Assembly (NCBI RefSeq): GCF_014193425.1
Contig: NZ_JACHZG010000001.1
Coordinates: 2,418,001-2,482,000 of the forward strand
From: Microlunatus antarcticus
GTDB lineage: Bacteria; Actinomycetota; Actinomycetes; Propionibacteriales; Propionibacteriaceae
DNA: 64,000 nt
Direction: 5' to 3'
In this document: positions 9,304-18,825 of the stretch, piece by piece
How the letters are laid out: each line of letters opens with the position of its first letter
Position numbering within the stretch: position 1 is the stretch's first letter
The notes under the pieces: model-generated
What the model was told of the DNA's origin: nothing
The model's database searches: none
Seen by the model: the letters and a program-made list of their open reading frames with translations, nothing else
Made by a program: the position numbers and the translations under genes

Positions 9304-10248
9304 CGTGGGCGCCCAGCGCTCCAGCAGCCGGCGGCGGCCGGCCGATCCGTAGGACGAGCGCGAGACGAGGTCGCGCCACGCCGCGAGCCGGCCGGGGTGC
9401 CACGACCGCTGCAGCGCGGCGTCGGCGGCGGCGATGATCTCGCCGCCGCGGCGGAGCACCTCCCGCGCCGTGTAACCGCAGCGCTCCCACCGGTCGTCCA
9501 CCAGCCGCCGTTCGCGGGCGAGGTCGGCGCGGTGCGTCTCGACGTCCCGGTGGTCGGCGCCGTCGTACTCGTGGATGCGCCGAGTGCCCACCAGCCAGAG
9601 GTCGGCCCGGGCGACGAACGTCCCTGCGGCCGTACGGATCTCGTGCTGCGGCTCGACCTCGACGTCGGCTGTGACGTGCAGCAGCCGCAGGACAGACTCC
9701 CACGCAGACTCGCTGCGGCCGTCGAGCAGGGGTAGGACCTCTCGCAGCATCCGGACGCCGCGTCGCCGCGCGCAGGTCGCCTCGACGAGGTCGGCCGTCG
9801 TGCAGTGGCCGAGGTGGAGCGCCGAGTCGGCCAGCACCACGAGATCGAGCACGTCGAGGTCGGCCGCGCACGTCAACAGGGTCTCGGCAGGGGTGGCCAG
9901 CCGTACGCCGTCGACCTGCTCGACCGTGCCGTTCCCGTTCAGACGGAGCACCTTCAGACCGTGCCGCTGCGGATGGCGGTCCCGCTCCGCGACCGCGGCG
10001 AACACCGGCTGCGGCAGCGCCTGCGGCAGCCACCATCCCCGTAGGGCCGCCGCGGTGAGGTGCGTGATCACGGCCGACTCCGGCAGCACCAGGCTCCAGC
10101 CCCTGAGCCGGTGGGCCAGGTCGGGCTCCACACCCGCCGCATGCACCCCTCGCGCGACCGCGGTCCACCCGGCCCGCCTGACCCTGCCCCGGACGACGTC
10201 CTCCACGTCTGGAGGATGGTCAGGAGTCACCGATCCTGCCGGTCCCAC
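9295..10248 (-). CDS. DUF559/AbiEi-like protein with PD-(D/E)XK-type C-terminus
   Basis: 317 residues of a family common in actinobacteria, often labelled AbiEi-type antitoxin or DUF559 protein. The N-terminal 90 residues resemble the AbiEi winged-helix region ([15 protein letters not shown]). The C-terminal 130 residues look like a Vsr/DUF559 endonuclease fold: [20 protein letters not shown] near 220-240 carries the D...E-x-D acid pattern, followed by the basic [13 protein letters not shown] region. No partner toxin gene lies next to it. The gene is bracketed by two related palindromes, suggesting a separate cassette between yebC and the his-linked genes. Start is uncertain: GTG at 10248 is used, and another GTG lies 6 codons later. 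DNA cleavage is untested inference. Confidence 0.7.
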   Translation of the reverse strand: MGPAGSVTPDHPPDVEDVVRGRVRRAGWTAVARGVHAAGVEPDLAHRLRGWSLVLPESAVITHLTAAALRGWWLPQALPQPVFAAVAERDRHPQRHGLKVLRLNGNGTVEQVDGVRLATPAETLLTCAADLDVLDLVVLADSALHLGHCTTADLVEATCARRRGVRMLREVLPLLDGRSESAWESVLRLLHVTADVEVEPQHEIRTAAGTFVARADLWLVGTRRIHEYDGADHRDVETHRADLARERRLVDDRWERCGYTAREVLRRGGEIIAAADAALQRSWHPGRLAAWRDLVSRSSYGSAGRRRLLERWAPTNR

Positions 10249-10281
10249 CCCGCGAACCTGTGGACAACGTGCGAGCGCCGA

Positions 10282-10339
10282 GAAACCGCTGACTCCGGAC
10301 GCCCGAACCTCGATCTGCCGTGTCGGGAGTCAGCGTTTC
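10282..10339. repeat. Palindrome, copy 2 (core CGCTGACTCC)
   Basis: Arms 10282-10299 and 10324-10339 pair as GAAAC(C)GCTGACTCC with one bulged C and a short mismatch. The core matches the palindrome at 9249-9303. It lies 53 nt downstream of the end of the acyl-reductase/HAD gene and upstream of the DUF559 gene, so it could terminate the former. Confidence 0.7.
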
Positions 10340-10391
10340 CTGACGAGGGGGGGAGGGGGCGAAAGGGGCGGGGCCGGTGGGGCAGCCGGGG

Positions 10392-12755
10392 TCAGGCGGG
10401 CAGGCGCCAGCGCGGGGTGGGGGACTTCGTCTTCCACTCCACGATCGACCAGTTCTTGCGCTGCGCCGCCCGCATCAGGGAGATGTCGGGGCTGACCGCG
10501 ACGGGGTTGCCGACCGTGGAGAGCATCGGCAGGTCGGAGTGGCTGTCGGCGTAGGCGAAGCTCCGCGTCAGGTCGACCCCGCGCAGCGCGGCGTAGTGCT
10601 GCAGCCAGGCGGCGCGCGACTCCCCCACCAGCGGCGAGGTGGCCAGGTAGCCGGTGGCCTTCCCGTCGGCGTCGGAGCCCAGCTCGGCGGCCAGGATGAT
10701 GTCGAACAGGCCGCGCAGCGGTCGGGTCAGGACCGACACCGCGCCGGTGATCAGGATCGTCGTGTGCCCCGCCGCGCGGTGCTCCTCGATCCGCCGGATC
10801 GCGTCCGGGGAGACGCGGTCCAGGATGAAGTCGTTCATCGTCGTGTCGACACGGTGCTCGAGCTCGGCCAGGTCCAGCCCGCGGTAGCGGCGGTAGACCG
10901 CGCGGAGGAAGCTGCCGCGGTCGCGCTGCTCGGTCAGCAGGTAGCTCGGCAGCCGGCCGAGGACCCCGCCCAGCTCGACAGCGCGGTCGAGCGGGGACAG
11001 CTCGGGCAGACGCGCCCACAGGTACTGCTCGATGACGTTGGTCGACATGATCGTGCCGTCGAGGTCGAAGACGGCGACCGCCGAGGCGCCGGCGGTGTTC
11101 GTGGAGAGGTCCTTGAACGTGGTCGGCCGGTTCGCCCGCTTCTTGCGCAGCGCGTCCATCCGGCGCACGGAGGCCGTGATCGCCGGGCAGTGGACGTCCT
11201 CGAGGTAGGTCGTCCAGTCGTAGCCCGCCGTGTCGAAGGCGAACGTGGCGACGTCGGCCGGGTCGAGCGACCGGGTCAGCGCCAGCGTGTTGTCGTCGAC
11301 GAAGTGGAGCTCCGACTGCGCGTACTCGTTGTAGAGCGTGTGGTAGCGCCGCCAGAAGTCGAGCCGCCCGCGCATGAGGTCGAGGTCGCGCGCCAGCTTG
11401 CGCGTCTGGTGCGAGCGCGGGGCCCGCGAGATCACGCGCTCGGCCAGGTCGTGCGCCCGCTCGGAGGTCGACAGCAGCCGCTCGACCGAGACCGCGCCGG
11501 GGAACTTCCACTCCGGCAGCGGGGCGCCCGGCTTGGACACGTTCTCCAGCGGATGGGCGGTGAAGTACGAGCGGATGTGGCCGTAGATGTCGTGGAACGT
11601 CAGCGGGTTCCGCGCGCCGGAGCTGACGTGGTAGTACTCGGGCTCCCCCGGCGTGGGGTCCGTCGCGCAGACCGCGAGGATCGCGTTCACGACGTAGTCG
11701 CACGGCACGATGTCGATGACCGCGTCGGCCGAGGCCGGGAACTCGGGCAGCTCGCCGCGCCCGTACGCCAGGATCAGCGGCTCGGCCATCTTGAAGCCCT
11801 CGATCCAGCCCGGGTAGGGGTGGAGCCAGCTGGACTCGACGATGGCCGGGCGGACGATGGAGATCTCGATGTCGGCGCCGAGGTCGGTGACGACGCGCTC
11901 CCCGAGCGCCTTGGTGAACGTGTAGACGTCGGTCCACCCGAGCGAGCGGGCCCGTTCGGTCCCGGCCGCCACGAGCTCGGCGGTCACCCACTCCTGGCGG
12001 CGCCGTTCGGTGTCGGCGGCGGTGGTGAGGTAGCCCGCCTGGCGGTGCACCCGCTCGGCCTGGTGGCGTAGCTCGGTCAGCCGCTCGGGCATCCGCGAGG
12101 CGGCCTCGACCTGCTCTCGCATGGCCAGGCCGGCGCGCGTCTCGGCCTCGTAGTCGATGCCGTGCACGTGCCCGGCCTCGGGGATCGCGCCCCGGCGTCG
12201 GCCGGCGGTGTACGCGGTGGAGATGTGGACGTAGTGCGGGACCTTCGTGCGCTCGCCGTCGGGTCCGGTGACCGCCTCGAGCATCCGCTCCATCAGCACC
12301 CGGGTGCCGACGACGTTGGTGGTGAAGGCCTGGTCGATGGGCGGGTCGAACGAGACGTCGCCGGCGCAGTGCACGACGACGTCTAGGTCGGCGGGCAGCG
12401 CGGGCACGTTCGGGAGGTCGCCCTCGATGACCTCGATGCGGGCGAGCAGGCCGTCGAGCCCGCCGTGCTGCTCGGCCAGGTCGGCGAAGATCTTCTTCTT
12501 CAGCAGGTTCCGGACGCGGGCGGTCGCTCCCGCCGAGCCCTTGCGACGCACGAGCACCGACGGCCGGGTGTCCGGCAGGTCGGTCAGCATCTTCCACAGC
12601 AGCTGCTCGCCGATGAAGCCGGTCACCCCGGTCATGACGATCTTCTTGCCGCCCAGCAGGTCGCGAAGCCGGCCGTCGAGCAGCGGACCGTGGACCGGCT
12701 CCCGGAGCTCGCTCAGCGCCGGACCGCGGTGGAACGTGTCGGCGGGGACGCTCAC
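10392..12755 (-). CDS. Fatty acyl-CoA/thioester reductase-like SDR fused to HAD-IB phosphatase
   Basis: 787-residue two-domain protein. Residues about 35-510 are an extended SDR of the male-sterility/NAD-binding-4 type: TGVTGFIG cofactor loop at 42-49, HCAGDVSFD near 129-137, and the Y278-x3-K282 pair ([11 protein letters not shown]). Residues about 555-787 are an HAD-IB (SerB-like) hydrolase with DLDGT at 564-568, an ITGAV motif II, and [10 protein letters not shown] motif III. The first half should reduce an acyl thioester; the second should remove a phosphate or relate to an attached acyltransferase step; the substrates are unknown. GTG start at 12755 overlaps the hisA stop by 4 nt, so it is co-translated with a histidine gene, though no His role is evident. 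Confidence 0.8.
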   Translation of the reverse strand: MSVPADTFHRGPALSELREPVHGPLLDGRLRDLLGGKKIVMTGVTGFIGEQLLWKMLTDLPDTRPSVLVRRKGSAGATARVRNLLKKKIFADLAEQHGGLDGLLARIEVIEGDLPNVPALPADLDVVVHCAGDVSFDPPIDQAFTTNVVGTRVLMERMLEAVTGPDGERTKVPHYVHISTAYTAGRRRGAIPEAGHVHGIDYEAETRAGLAMREQVEAASRMPERLTELRHQAERVHRQAGYLTTAADTERRRQEWVTAELVAAGTERARSLGWTDVYTFTKALGERVVTDLGADIEISIVRPAIVESSWLHPYPGWIEGFKMAEPLILAYGRGELPEFPASADAVIDIVPCDYVVNAILAVCATDPTPGEPEYYHVSSGARNPLTFHDIYGHIRSYFTAHPLENVSKPGAPLPEWKFPGAVSVERLLSTSERAHDLAERVISRAPRSHQTRKLARDLDLMRGRLDFWRRYHTLYNEYAQSELHFVDDNTLALTRSLDPADVATFAFDTAGYDWTTYLEDVHCPAITASVRRMDALRKKRANRPTTFKDLSTNTAGASAVAVFDLDGTIMSTNVIEQYLWARLPELSPLDRAVELGGVLGRLPSYLLTEQRDRGSFLRAVYRRYRGLDLAELEHRVDTTMNDFILDRVSPDAIRRIEEHRAAGHTTILITGAVSVLTRPLRGLFDIILAAELGSDADGKATGYLATSPLVGESRAAWLQHYAALRGVDLTRSFAYADSHSDLPMLSTVGNPVAVSPDISLMRAAQRKNWSIVEWKTKSPTPRWRLPA

Positions 12756-13558
12756 GCGCGGACCTCCGGGGCCGTGTCCTGGCGCGGCCGGTCGGACGAC
12801 CACCGGGTCACCGCCAGCGCCTCGGGCAGGGTGAAGCTGCCGACGTAGAGCGCGGTCCCGATGATCGCGCCCTCCACGCCGGAGCCGACGAGACCCGACA
12901 GCGCGGCGACGTCGTCGAGGCTGCTGATGCCGCCGCTGGCCACCACCGGCGCGTCCGTGCGCGCGCACACGTGGGCGAGCAGGTCGAGGTTGGGCCCGGA
13001 GAGCATGCCGTCGCTGGCCACGTCGGTGACCACGAAGCGCGCGCAGCCGGCGGCGTCGAGCCGCGCGAGCGTCTCGTCCAGCTCGCCGCCCTCGCGCGTC
13101 CACCCGCGGGCCGCGAGACGGGTGCCGCGCACGTCGAGGCCGATGGCGATCTGCTCACCGTGGGCGCCGATGATCCGCTCGCACCACTCCGGCGACTCGA
13201 GAGCCGCTGTGCCGATGTTCACCCGGGCGCAGCCGGTGCCGAGCGCGCGTTCCAGGCTGGCGTCGTCGCGGATCCCGCCCGACAGCTCGACCTGCACGCC
13301 GGCCGCCTTCACCGCGGCCACGATCGGTGCGAGGACGGCGGCGTTGCTCCCCCGCCCGAAGGCGGCGTCGAGGTCGACCAGGTGGATCCACTCCGCGCCC
13401 TCGTCGACCCACCGCTGGGCGGCGGCCATCGGGTCGCCGAACACCTTCTCGGACCCGGCGACACCCTGCACGAGCTGGACGGCCTGGCCGCCCGCCACGT
13501 CGACGGCGGGCAGCAGGACCAGGCGGTCGGAACCGGCACGATCGGCACGCGGGAGCAC
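12752..13558 (-). CDS. hisA: HisA/PriA ProFAR isomerase (probably also PRA isomerase)
   Basis: (Beta/alpha)8-barrel sugar isomerase. The 268-residue product has [18 protein letters not shown] near 15-32, [21 protein letters not shown] and [12 protein letters not shown] phosphate-binding turns, and an Asp in [12 protein letters not shown]. In actinobacteria this enzyme (PriA) serves both histidine and tryptophan synthesis; no trpF is present in the trp cluster of this window, which fits. The GTG at 13558 is settled by a TAGGGT -10 element 6 nt in front of it, so hisA has its own leaderless promoter and need not depend on the glycosidase gene upstream. C-terminus overlaps the next gene by 4 nt. 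Confidence 0.95.
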   Translation of the reverse strand: MLPRADRAGSDRLVLLPAVDVAGGQAVQLVQGVAGSEKVFGDPMAAAQRWVDEGAEWIHLVDLDAAFGRGSNAAVLAPIVAAVKAAGVQVELSGGIRDDASLERALGTGCARVNIGTAALESPEWCERIIGAHGEQIAIGLDVRGTRLAARGWTREGGELDETLARLDAAGCARFVVTDVASDGMLSGPNLDLLAHVCARTDAPVVASGGISSLDDVAALSGLVGSGVEGAIIGTALYVGSFTLPEALAVTRWSSDRPRQDTAPEVRA

Positions 13559-13564
13559 CGGACG

Positions 13565-13570
13565 ACCCTA
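13565..13570 (-). promoter_or_regulatory. Leaderless-type -10 element (TAGGGT) for hisA
   Basis: Minus-strand TAGGGT, 6-nt spacer, then the hisA GTG at 13558. It lies directly after the hairpin that ends the glycosidase gene. Confidence 0.6.
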
Positions 13571-13580
13571 CCGGCTGCCC

Positions 13581-13610
13581 GGGCCCCGTCCGTCCCTGCG
13601 GGCGGGGCCC
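13581..13610 (-). terminator. Terminator hairpin after the glycosidase gene
   Basis: GGGCCCCG (13581-13588) and CGGGGCCC (13603-13610) pair exactly; CCG/CGG continue the stem inward after a mismatch, leaving a CCCT loop. It lies 9 nt past the stop at 13619 and before the hisA promoter. No U-run. Confidence 0.6.
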
Positions 13611-13618
13611 CGCCGGCG

Positions 13619-16252
13619 CTAGCCAGTCGTCACCACCAGGTGCGAGGTCCCCTTCTTGCCCGGTGCCCGGACGGTGACCTCGAGGCCGCGGCTGGTCGGC
13701 GTCAGCACCGTCTTCACCTTCCGGCCGTCGAGCGTGGCCGAGCCGACCCTGCTGTCGCGCGGCAGCACGGCGCCGAGGACCAGCGTCGAGCGACCGTGCC
13801 GGACGACCGTGGTGTCGTACCGCGTGACGCCACCGTCGGTGCTCCGGCTGGCCGTGACGTCGAGCCGCCCGGAGCCGACCTTGATCGAGCGGGCCGACGC
13901 CTTCGGCTGGTCCGGCGGCAGCTGCGGGACCACGGCGACCCGGCCGCGGCCCATGTCGGGCGAGACGCCGAGCCACTGGTGCACGACCGGCCACAGCACG
14001 CCGTACGCGCCCCAGGCCTGCAGGACCATCGACCTCTCGTTGAACGGCTTTTCGATGTTCGCGCCGAACGACCCGCCGGGGACGATCTCCGGCATCGCGC
14101 CCGGCATCTCCCACAGGTCCGGGTCGAGCTGGGCCCGCGCGTTCCCGTGGGTGTAGACGCCCTGCTGGTCGTCGCCGAGGCGGCCGTAGTTGCCCTCGCT
14201 GACGCCGGCGATCGCGCTGTTGAGGGTGAAGATGCTCGTCTCGTTCGTCACCGAGGAGACGACCTGGTCGCAGCGGGTCCCGTCGGTGTCACCCGCGACG
14301 CTGTTGGCGCCGGTGCCGGTGTGGTAGAGCCCGAGCTCGCCGGTGTAGCAGCTGCGCTCGTGCTGGGCGAGGGTCGTCCGCGCGTGCTCGTCGGACGCCA
14401 GCGGACCGGCCGGGCGACCCGGCAGGGCCGGGAGCACGGCGTCGGTCGGGGTGAGCCCGATCCAGTGCCGCTGGAAGATGCGCGTGTTGCCACCACCCAC
14501 GGGCTCCGGGTCGAGCGAGTCGGCGTACGAGCGGGCCCCGTCCTTCGGGTACCACCAGGCGCGCTCGAACGCCTCGGTCAGCTTCTGCGCCCGCTGCGTC
14601 GCCCACCGCTGGGTCTTGCCGTCGCCGCGCGCCTTCGCCAGGTCGGCGAGGTCGGCGTACCCGCGGATCGTGTAGACGGTGTTGTCCAGCTTCTCCGTCC
14701 CCATCCCGTTGCGCTCGACGTTGCCGAGGCCCTCGGGCCACCCGTCACCGTCCGCGTCGAGGGAGTCGACGTGGCGCATGGCCCTGACGCTGGCCGGGTA
14801 GAGGTCGCGGAGGAACTTCTGGTCACCGCTCCAGCGCCACACGAGGGCGACGGCCGACGGGTACTTGGCCGACTCGTCGGTGTTGCCCTCGTCGGCGTTC
14901 GAGCCGAAGTAGACCGCGCCGTCGGGCGTGACCTCGTGGACGATCTTGCCGCTGCCGCCGTTGACCGCCTCGGAGACGTCGCGGAGCGTCCGCAGGTGCG
15001 CCTTGATCGGTCCGAACTGCCCCGCGGCCACCGACGCGAACGCCGTGAACTCGCCGTCGGTGCCGAAGAGCCAGGTGTAGTCGGGCCAGCCCGCACCGAT
15101 CCAGCGCATCGAGTCGAGCGTCTTCACCGGGGCGGGGTAGGTCGTGCCGGCGTCCACCACCCGCAGCGCGACGTCGTCGGACCGCTGCACCGAGGCGGCC
15201 AGCATCTGCTTGGACCACGCGACGCTCTGCTCGACGAGCGGGTCGCCGGGCAGCGACACGTCGGTGAGGTCGGCGACCTCCTCCCGCCCGCGGACCTTGG
15301 CCGCGAGCGCCGCGCCGGGGTCGGCCAGCACCTTCGCCAGCGCCCGCTGCGCGTCGGCCGTCCCGTCGCGGGAACCACCCACGCCGAACCACACCGTCGT
15401 CGGCTCGCCGGCCTTCAGCCGGAGCTTGTAGGCGAGCTGCCCGCCGGTCCCCTTCCCGTACGCGGTGTCGTCGCAGCGGGCGGGCGCGGCCGGGGCGTCG
15501 GGCCCGGAGGCCGGGCAGATGACGGCCGGGTCCTGCGGACCGCGGAAGTTCTTCCCCAGCGCGGTCGTGGTCGGCATGGCGGCCGAGCCGAAGGCCGCGG
15601 CCCAGTCGTGCGCGGTCTGGTCGGCCCCCGGCGGGGTCCCCTGGTCGCGGAAGACGAGGGCGTTGCCCTCGACGGACCCGGTGTCGGGCAGGTTGACCGT
15701 GGTCTGGCTGGGCTTCGTCTCGCCCCAGGGGTAGGAGCCCATGAGCTCGGAGTGGGCGTCGGCCCGCAGCACGACGCTGCGCGAGGTCGAGGACCGCAGC
15801 GTCAGCCCGACGAGGGCGCCCGGGACGCCGTCCGGGACGAGGTCCGTGCGGCTCGCGGCGACGCCGTCGGTGGCGGGGAAGTCGGTGCGGACGTAGCCCC
15901 AGCCGGAGGTGGTCTGCGTGCCCTGGCCGATCCACTGGTCGCCGATGCCGAACCAGACGCCGTCCAGCAGCTTGAGGCTCGGCGTCCAGAAGCCGCCCAT
16001 CTCCCCGCGGGTGTGGAACCCGGCCGCCGGGAACCGCCCGTCCGCGCTGCCCAGCACCCAGGCCCGGTCACCCGTGACCACCGTGCGCCGCTCGGGCAGC
16101 CGGCTCGTCTCCGAGAGCTCCGGCGACCGCAGCAGTGCCGGGTCAGACGCCCGGGCCGGTGCCGCCTGAGCCGGTCCGGTCGCGCCGAGCGCCCCGCCGA
16201 CCAGTGCCGCTGCCGCGAGCACCGCTCCTGCTCGTCCCCACCTGCGTCGCAT
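13619..16252 (-). CDS. Secreted (alpha/alpha)6-barrel glycosidase-like protein
   Basis: 877 residues from the ATG at 16252. A signal peptide is evident: basic MRRRWGRAG, hydrophobic 9-24, cleavage likely after AQA at 28-30. No good twin-arginine motif, so Sec export is expected. Residues about 40-300 form a beta-rich N-terminal part; about 335-800 resemble the catalytic barrel of amylo-1,6-glucosidase/six-hairpin glycosidases, with DSMRWIGAGWPDYTWLFG leading to WLFGTDGEFT at 394-403, DGDGWPEGLGNVE, and a long (alpha/alpha)6 repeat. The C-terminal 100 residues look like a small beta domain. It probably acts on extracellular glucans or mannans; the exact substrate is unknown. Its place between hisH and hisA, inside a histidine gene series, is unusual. 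Confidence 0.75.
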   Translation of the reverse strand: MRRRWGRAGAVLAAAALVGGALGATGPAQAAPARASDPALLRSPELSETSRLPERRTVVTGDRAWVLGSADGRFPAAGFHTRGEMGGFWTPSLKLLDGVWFGIGDQWIGQGTQTTSGWGYVRTDFPATDGVAASRTDLVPDGVPGALVGLTLRSSTSRSVVLRADAHSELMGSYPWGETKPSQTTVNLPDTGSVEGNALVFRDQGTPPGADQTAHDWAAAFGSAAMPTTTALGKNFRGPQDPAVICPASGPDAPAAPARCDDTAYGKGTGGQLAYKLRLKAGEPTTVWFGVGGSRDGTADAQRALAKVLADPGAALAAKVRGREEVADLTDVSLPGDPLVEQSVAWSKQMLAASVQRSDDVALRVVDAGTTYPAPVKTLDSMRWIGAGWPDYTWLFGTDGEFTAFASVAAGQFGPIKAHLRTLRDVSEAVNGGSGKIVHEVTPDGAVYFGSNADEGNTDESAKYPSAVALVWRWSGDQKFLRDLYPASVRAMRHVDSLDADGDGWPEGLGNVERNGMGTEKLDNTVYTIRGYADLADLAKARGDGKTQRWATQRAQKLTEAFERAWWYPKDGARSYADSLDPEPVGGGNTRIFQRHWIGLTPTDAVLPALPGRPAGPLASDEHARTTLAQHERSCYTGELGLYHTGTGANSVAGDTDGTRCDQVVSSVTNETSIFTLNSAIAGVSEGNYGRLGDDQQGVYTHGNARAQLDPDLWEMPGAMPEIVPGGSFGANIEKPFNERSMVLQAWGAYGVLWPVVHQWLGVSPDMGRGRVAVVPQLPPDQPKASARSIKVGSGRLDVTASRSTDGGVTRYDTTVVRHGRSTLVLGAVLPRDSRVGSATLDGRKVKTVLTPTSRGLEVTVRAPGKKGTSHLVVTTG

Positions 16253-16378
16253 GTCCGCTCCCCTCCCCAGCCCTCGCCGTCGAGCGCTGAGGAGGGCGAC
16301 GTTAGGGCGTGCCTCTGACAGGTCGGCAGGTGGGTCGAGCAAAGTTCCCGGACGGCTTTTCGGCTGCCTCGCGTCGGA

Positions 16379-17020
16379 TTACGCGGCGGGCGAGGAGAGC
16401 GTGGCGACCCAGTTGGCGATCAGCCGGGCGCCCGCGTCGCCGCTCTTCTCCGGGTGGAACTGGGTCGACCAGAGCGCGCCCTCCTCGACGGCGGCGACGA
16501 AGCGGTCGCCGCCGTGCTCGGCCCAGGTGACAAGCCGGCCGGGCTTCTCCGCCAGGGCGCGGACGCCGTAGCTGTGGACGAAGTAGAACCGCTCGTCGCC
16601 GACACCGCCGAAGAGCCGGCTGCCGGCGGCCGGCGCCACGGTGTTCCAGCCCATGTGCGGCAGCCGCTCGGACTGCAGCCGCTCGACGACGCCCGGCCAG
16701 ACGCCGACGCCGTCGGCCTCCACGCCGTGCTCGATGCCCGCCTCGAACAGCACCTGGTGGCCGACGCAGATGGCCAGCGTCGGCAGCCCCGCCGCCTGGC
16801 GGGCGGCGATGACGTCCGGCCCGCCGACCGCGCGCAGCCCGGCCATGCACGCGGCGTACGCGCCGACCCCCGGCACGACCAGCCCGGGCGCGGCGAGCGC
16901 GACCTCGGGGTCGGCCGTGACGACGACGTCGACCCCGGTCCGGGCGACGGCCCGTTCCGCGGACCGCAGGTTCCCGGAGCCGTAGTCGAGGACGACGACG
17001 GTCCCCCGGAGGTCACTCAT
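16379..17020 (-). CDS. hisH: Imidazole glycerol phosphate synthase, glutaminase subunit HisH
   Basis: Hydrolyses glutamine and passes ammonia to HisF, which makes IGP and AICAR. The 213-residue class I amidotransferase has DYGSGNLRS near 12-20, PGVGAY oxyanion region at 50-55, nucleophile Cys85, and the His189/Glu191 dyad in TQFHPEKSG. The residues after the nucleophile read CVGHQ rather than the usual CLGMQ, a small departure. HisF is not found in this window. It follows hisB by 24 nt. Confidence 0.96.
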   Translation of the reverse strand: MSDLRGTVVVLDYGSGNLRSAERAVARTGVDVVVTADPEVALAAPGLVVPGVGAYAACMAGLRAVGGPDVIAARQAAGLPTLAICVGHQVLFEAGIEHGVEADGVGVWPGVVERLQSERLPHMGWNTVAPAAGSRLFGGVGDERFYFVHSYGVRALAEKPGRLVTWAEHGGDRFVAAVEEGALWSTQFHPEKSGDAGARLIANWVATLSSPAA

Positions 17021-17044
17021 CGGGCGTCACCCACAGGGCGTCGC

Positions 17045-17710
17045 TCACAGCGCGCCCTTGGTGCTCGGCACGCCCAGCACGCGCGGGTCGTACGCGACCG
17101 CGTCGCGCAGGGCCCGGGCGACGGCCTTGAACTGCGCCTCGACCACGTGGTGCGGATCGCGCCCGCCCAGCACGCGCACGTGCAGGCAGAGGTGGGCGTG
17201 GAAGGCGAGCGACTCGAAGACGTGCCGGGTGAGCGAGCCCGTGTAGGGGACGCTCGTCCGCCCGTCCGGAGTGACGTCGCCGCCGCCGATGCGGACGTAC
17301 GCCTGCGCCTCGGGCTCGCCGGTGCACACGCAGTACGGGCGCCCTGAGACGTCGACGACGGCCTGGGCCAGGGCCTCGTCGAGCGGGACGACGGCATCGC
17401 CGAAGCGCCGGATGCCGGTCTTGTCGCCGAGGGCCTGCCGGATCGCCTGGCCGAGCACGATGGCGGTGTCCTCGACGGTGTGGTGGGCGTCGATGTACGC
17501 GTCGCCCGTGGCAGTGACCTCGAGGTCGAGCAGCGCGTGGCGCGCCAGCGCGGTGAGCATGTGGTCGTAGAAGCCGACGCCGGTCGAGATCGACGAGGTG
17601 CCGGTCCCGTCGAGGTCGACGGACACCCGGACGCTCGACTCGCTGGTCGCACGTTCGAGAGCGGCCCGCCGGGGGGCCCGTGCGGTGTCGGTCGGAGCGG
17701 TCTCGCTCAT
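17045..17710 (-). CDS. hisB: Imidazoleglycerol-phosphate dehydratase HisB
   Basis: Removes water from IGP to give imidazole acetol phosphate. 221 residues, monofunctional as in actinobacteria (no histidinol-phosphatase part). Manganese-binding signatures are present: [10 protein letters not shown] at 49-58, HHTVED at 76-81, and [20 protein letters not shown] near 175-194. The ATG at 17710 overlaps the hisC stop by 4 nt; the frame is open upstream but only this start gives the family N-terminus. Confidence 0.97.
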   Translation of the reverse strand: MSETAPTDTARAPRRAALERATSESSVRVSVDLDGTGTSSISTGVGFYDHMLTALARHALLDLEVTATGDAYIDAHHTVEDTAIVLGQAIRQALGDKTGIRRFGDAVVPLDEALAQAVVDVSGRPYCVCTGEPEAQAYVRIGGGDVTPDGRTSVPYTGSLTRHVFESLAFHAHLCLHVRVLGGRDPHHVVEAQFKAVARALRDAVAYDPRVLGVPSTKGAL

Positions 17711-18825
17711 GGCATCCTCGCGCTCGCTGCTGCAGGGTCGTGGTCGGACAGGATCTCGTCGAGGGCCGCCTTGAACGCGGCCATCTCCTCCGGCGTGCCG
17801 GCGGACACGCGCAACCAGCCGTCGGGGCCGACCTCGCGGATCAGCACCCCGCGGTCGAGGAGCGCCTGCCACAGCGCGTGGCGGTCGGCGAAGCGGCCGA
17901 AGAGGACGAAGTTGGCGTCGGAGTCGGCGACCTGCAGGCCGCGGTCCACGAGCCAGCCGGCCAGGTCGTCGCGTGCCTCACGCAGCCGGTCGACCGCGGC
18001 CAGCATCTCGCCGGCGTTGGCCAGGGCGACGCGCGCGACGGCCTGGGTCATCGCCGACAGGTGGTACGGCAGCCGGACGATGCGCAGGGCGTCGACGAAC
18101 GCGGGGTCCGCAGCCAGGTAGCCCAACCGACCGCCGGCGAAGGCGAAGGCCTTGGACATCGTGCGGCTGACGGCGAGCCGCGGCCGGCCCGGCAGCAGCT
18201 CGAGCGCGCTCGGCGTGCCCGTCCGCGCGAACTCGACGTACGCCTCGTCCACCACGACGACGCCCGGGCTGGCGTCCACGAGCGCGACGACGACCTCGGG
18301 CGGCAGCGCGGTGCCGGTCGGGTTGTTCGGGCTGGTGACGAGGACGACGTCGGGGCGGGTCTCCTCGATCGCGGCCACGGCCGCGTCGACGTCGATGGTG
18401 AAGTCCTCGGCGCGCGGGAAGGTCACGAAGCCCGAGTGGGTGTCACGGGCGTACTCGGGATACATCGAGTAGGTGGGCGCGAAGCTCAGCACGGTCCGCC
18501 CCGGGCCGGCGAACGCCTGGAGGACGTGGAGCATGACCTCGTTGCTGCCGTTGGCCGCCCACACGTGGTCCGCGGTCAGGCCGTGGCCGAGGTAGGCGGC
18601 GAGGTCGGCCCGCAGCGCCACCGCGTCCCGCTCCGGGTAGCGGTTGAGGTCCCGGGCGGTCTCGGCGGCCGCGGCGGCGATCTGCGCGACCACCGACTCG
18701 CTGGGCCCGTACGGGTTCTCGTTGACGTTGAGCCGGACCGGGACGTCGAGCTGCGGGGCGCCGTACGGCACCTCCCCCACCAGCTCGGGGCGGAGCGGCA
18801 GGCCCGACGTGGCGAGGCCGCTCAC
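17707..18825 (-). CDS. hisC: Histidinol-phosphate aminotransferase HisC
   Basis: PLP enzyme transferring an amino group from glutamate to imidazole acetol phosphate. The 372-residue product has [10 protein letters not shown] near 33-42, SPNNPTG at 165-171, DEAYVEF near 193-199 and the PLP lysine K225 in [20 protein letters not shown] start at 18825 overlaps the hisD stop by 4 nt; longer in-frame readings run through hisD and are not real. Confidence 0.97.
   Translation of the reverse strand: MSGLATSGLPLRPELVGEVPYGAPQLDVPVRLNVNENPYGPSESVVAQIAAAAAETARDLNRYPERDAVALRADLAAYLGHGLTADHVWAANGSNEVMLHVLQAFAGPGRTVLSFAPTYSMYPEYARDTHSGFVTFPRAEDFTIDVDAAVAAIEETRPDVVLVTSPNNPTGTALPPEVVVALVDASPGVVVVDEAYVEFARTGTPSALELLPGRPRLAVSRTMSKAFAFAGGRLGYLAADPAFVDALRIVRLPYHLSAMTQAVARVALANAGEMLAAVDRLREARDDLAGWLVDRGLQVADSDANFVLFGRFADRHALWQALLDRGVLIREVGPDGWLRVSAGTPEEMAAFKAALDEILSDHDPAAASARMP

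Noticed and set aside
9295-10248. A complete AbiE-type toxin-antitoxin module.
   Set aside because: Only the AbiEi/DUF559-like gene is present. Neighbours are a lipid-type reductase and yebC, with no AbiEii nucleotidyltransferase.
16160-16252. Twin-arginine export signal on the glycosidase-like protein.
   Set aside because: The N-terminus has RRR but no S/T-RR-x-F-L-K pattern; a Sec signal peptide explains it.
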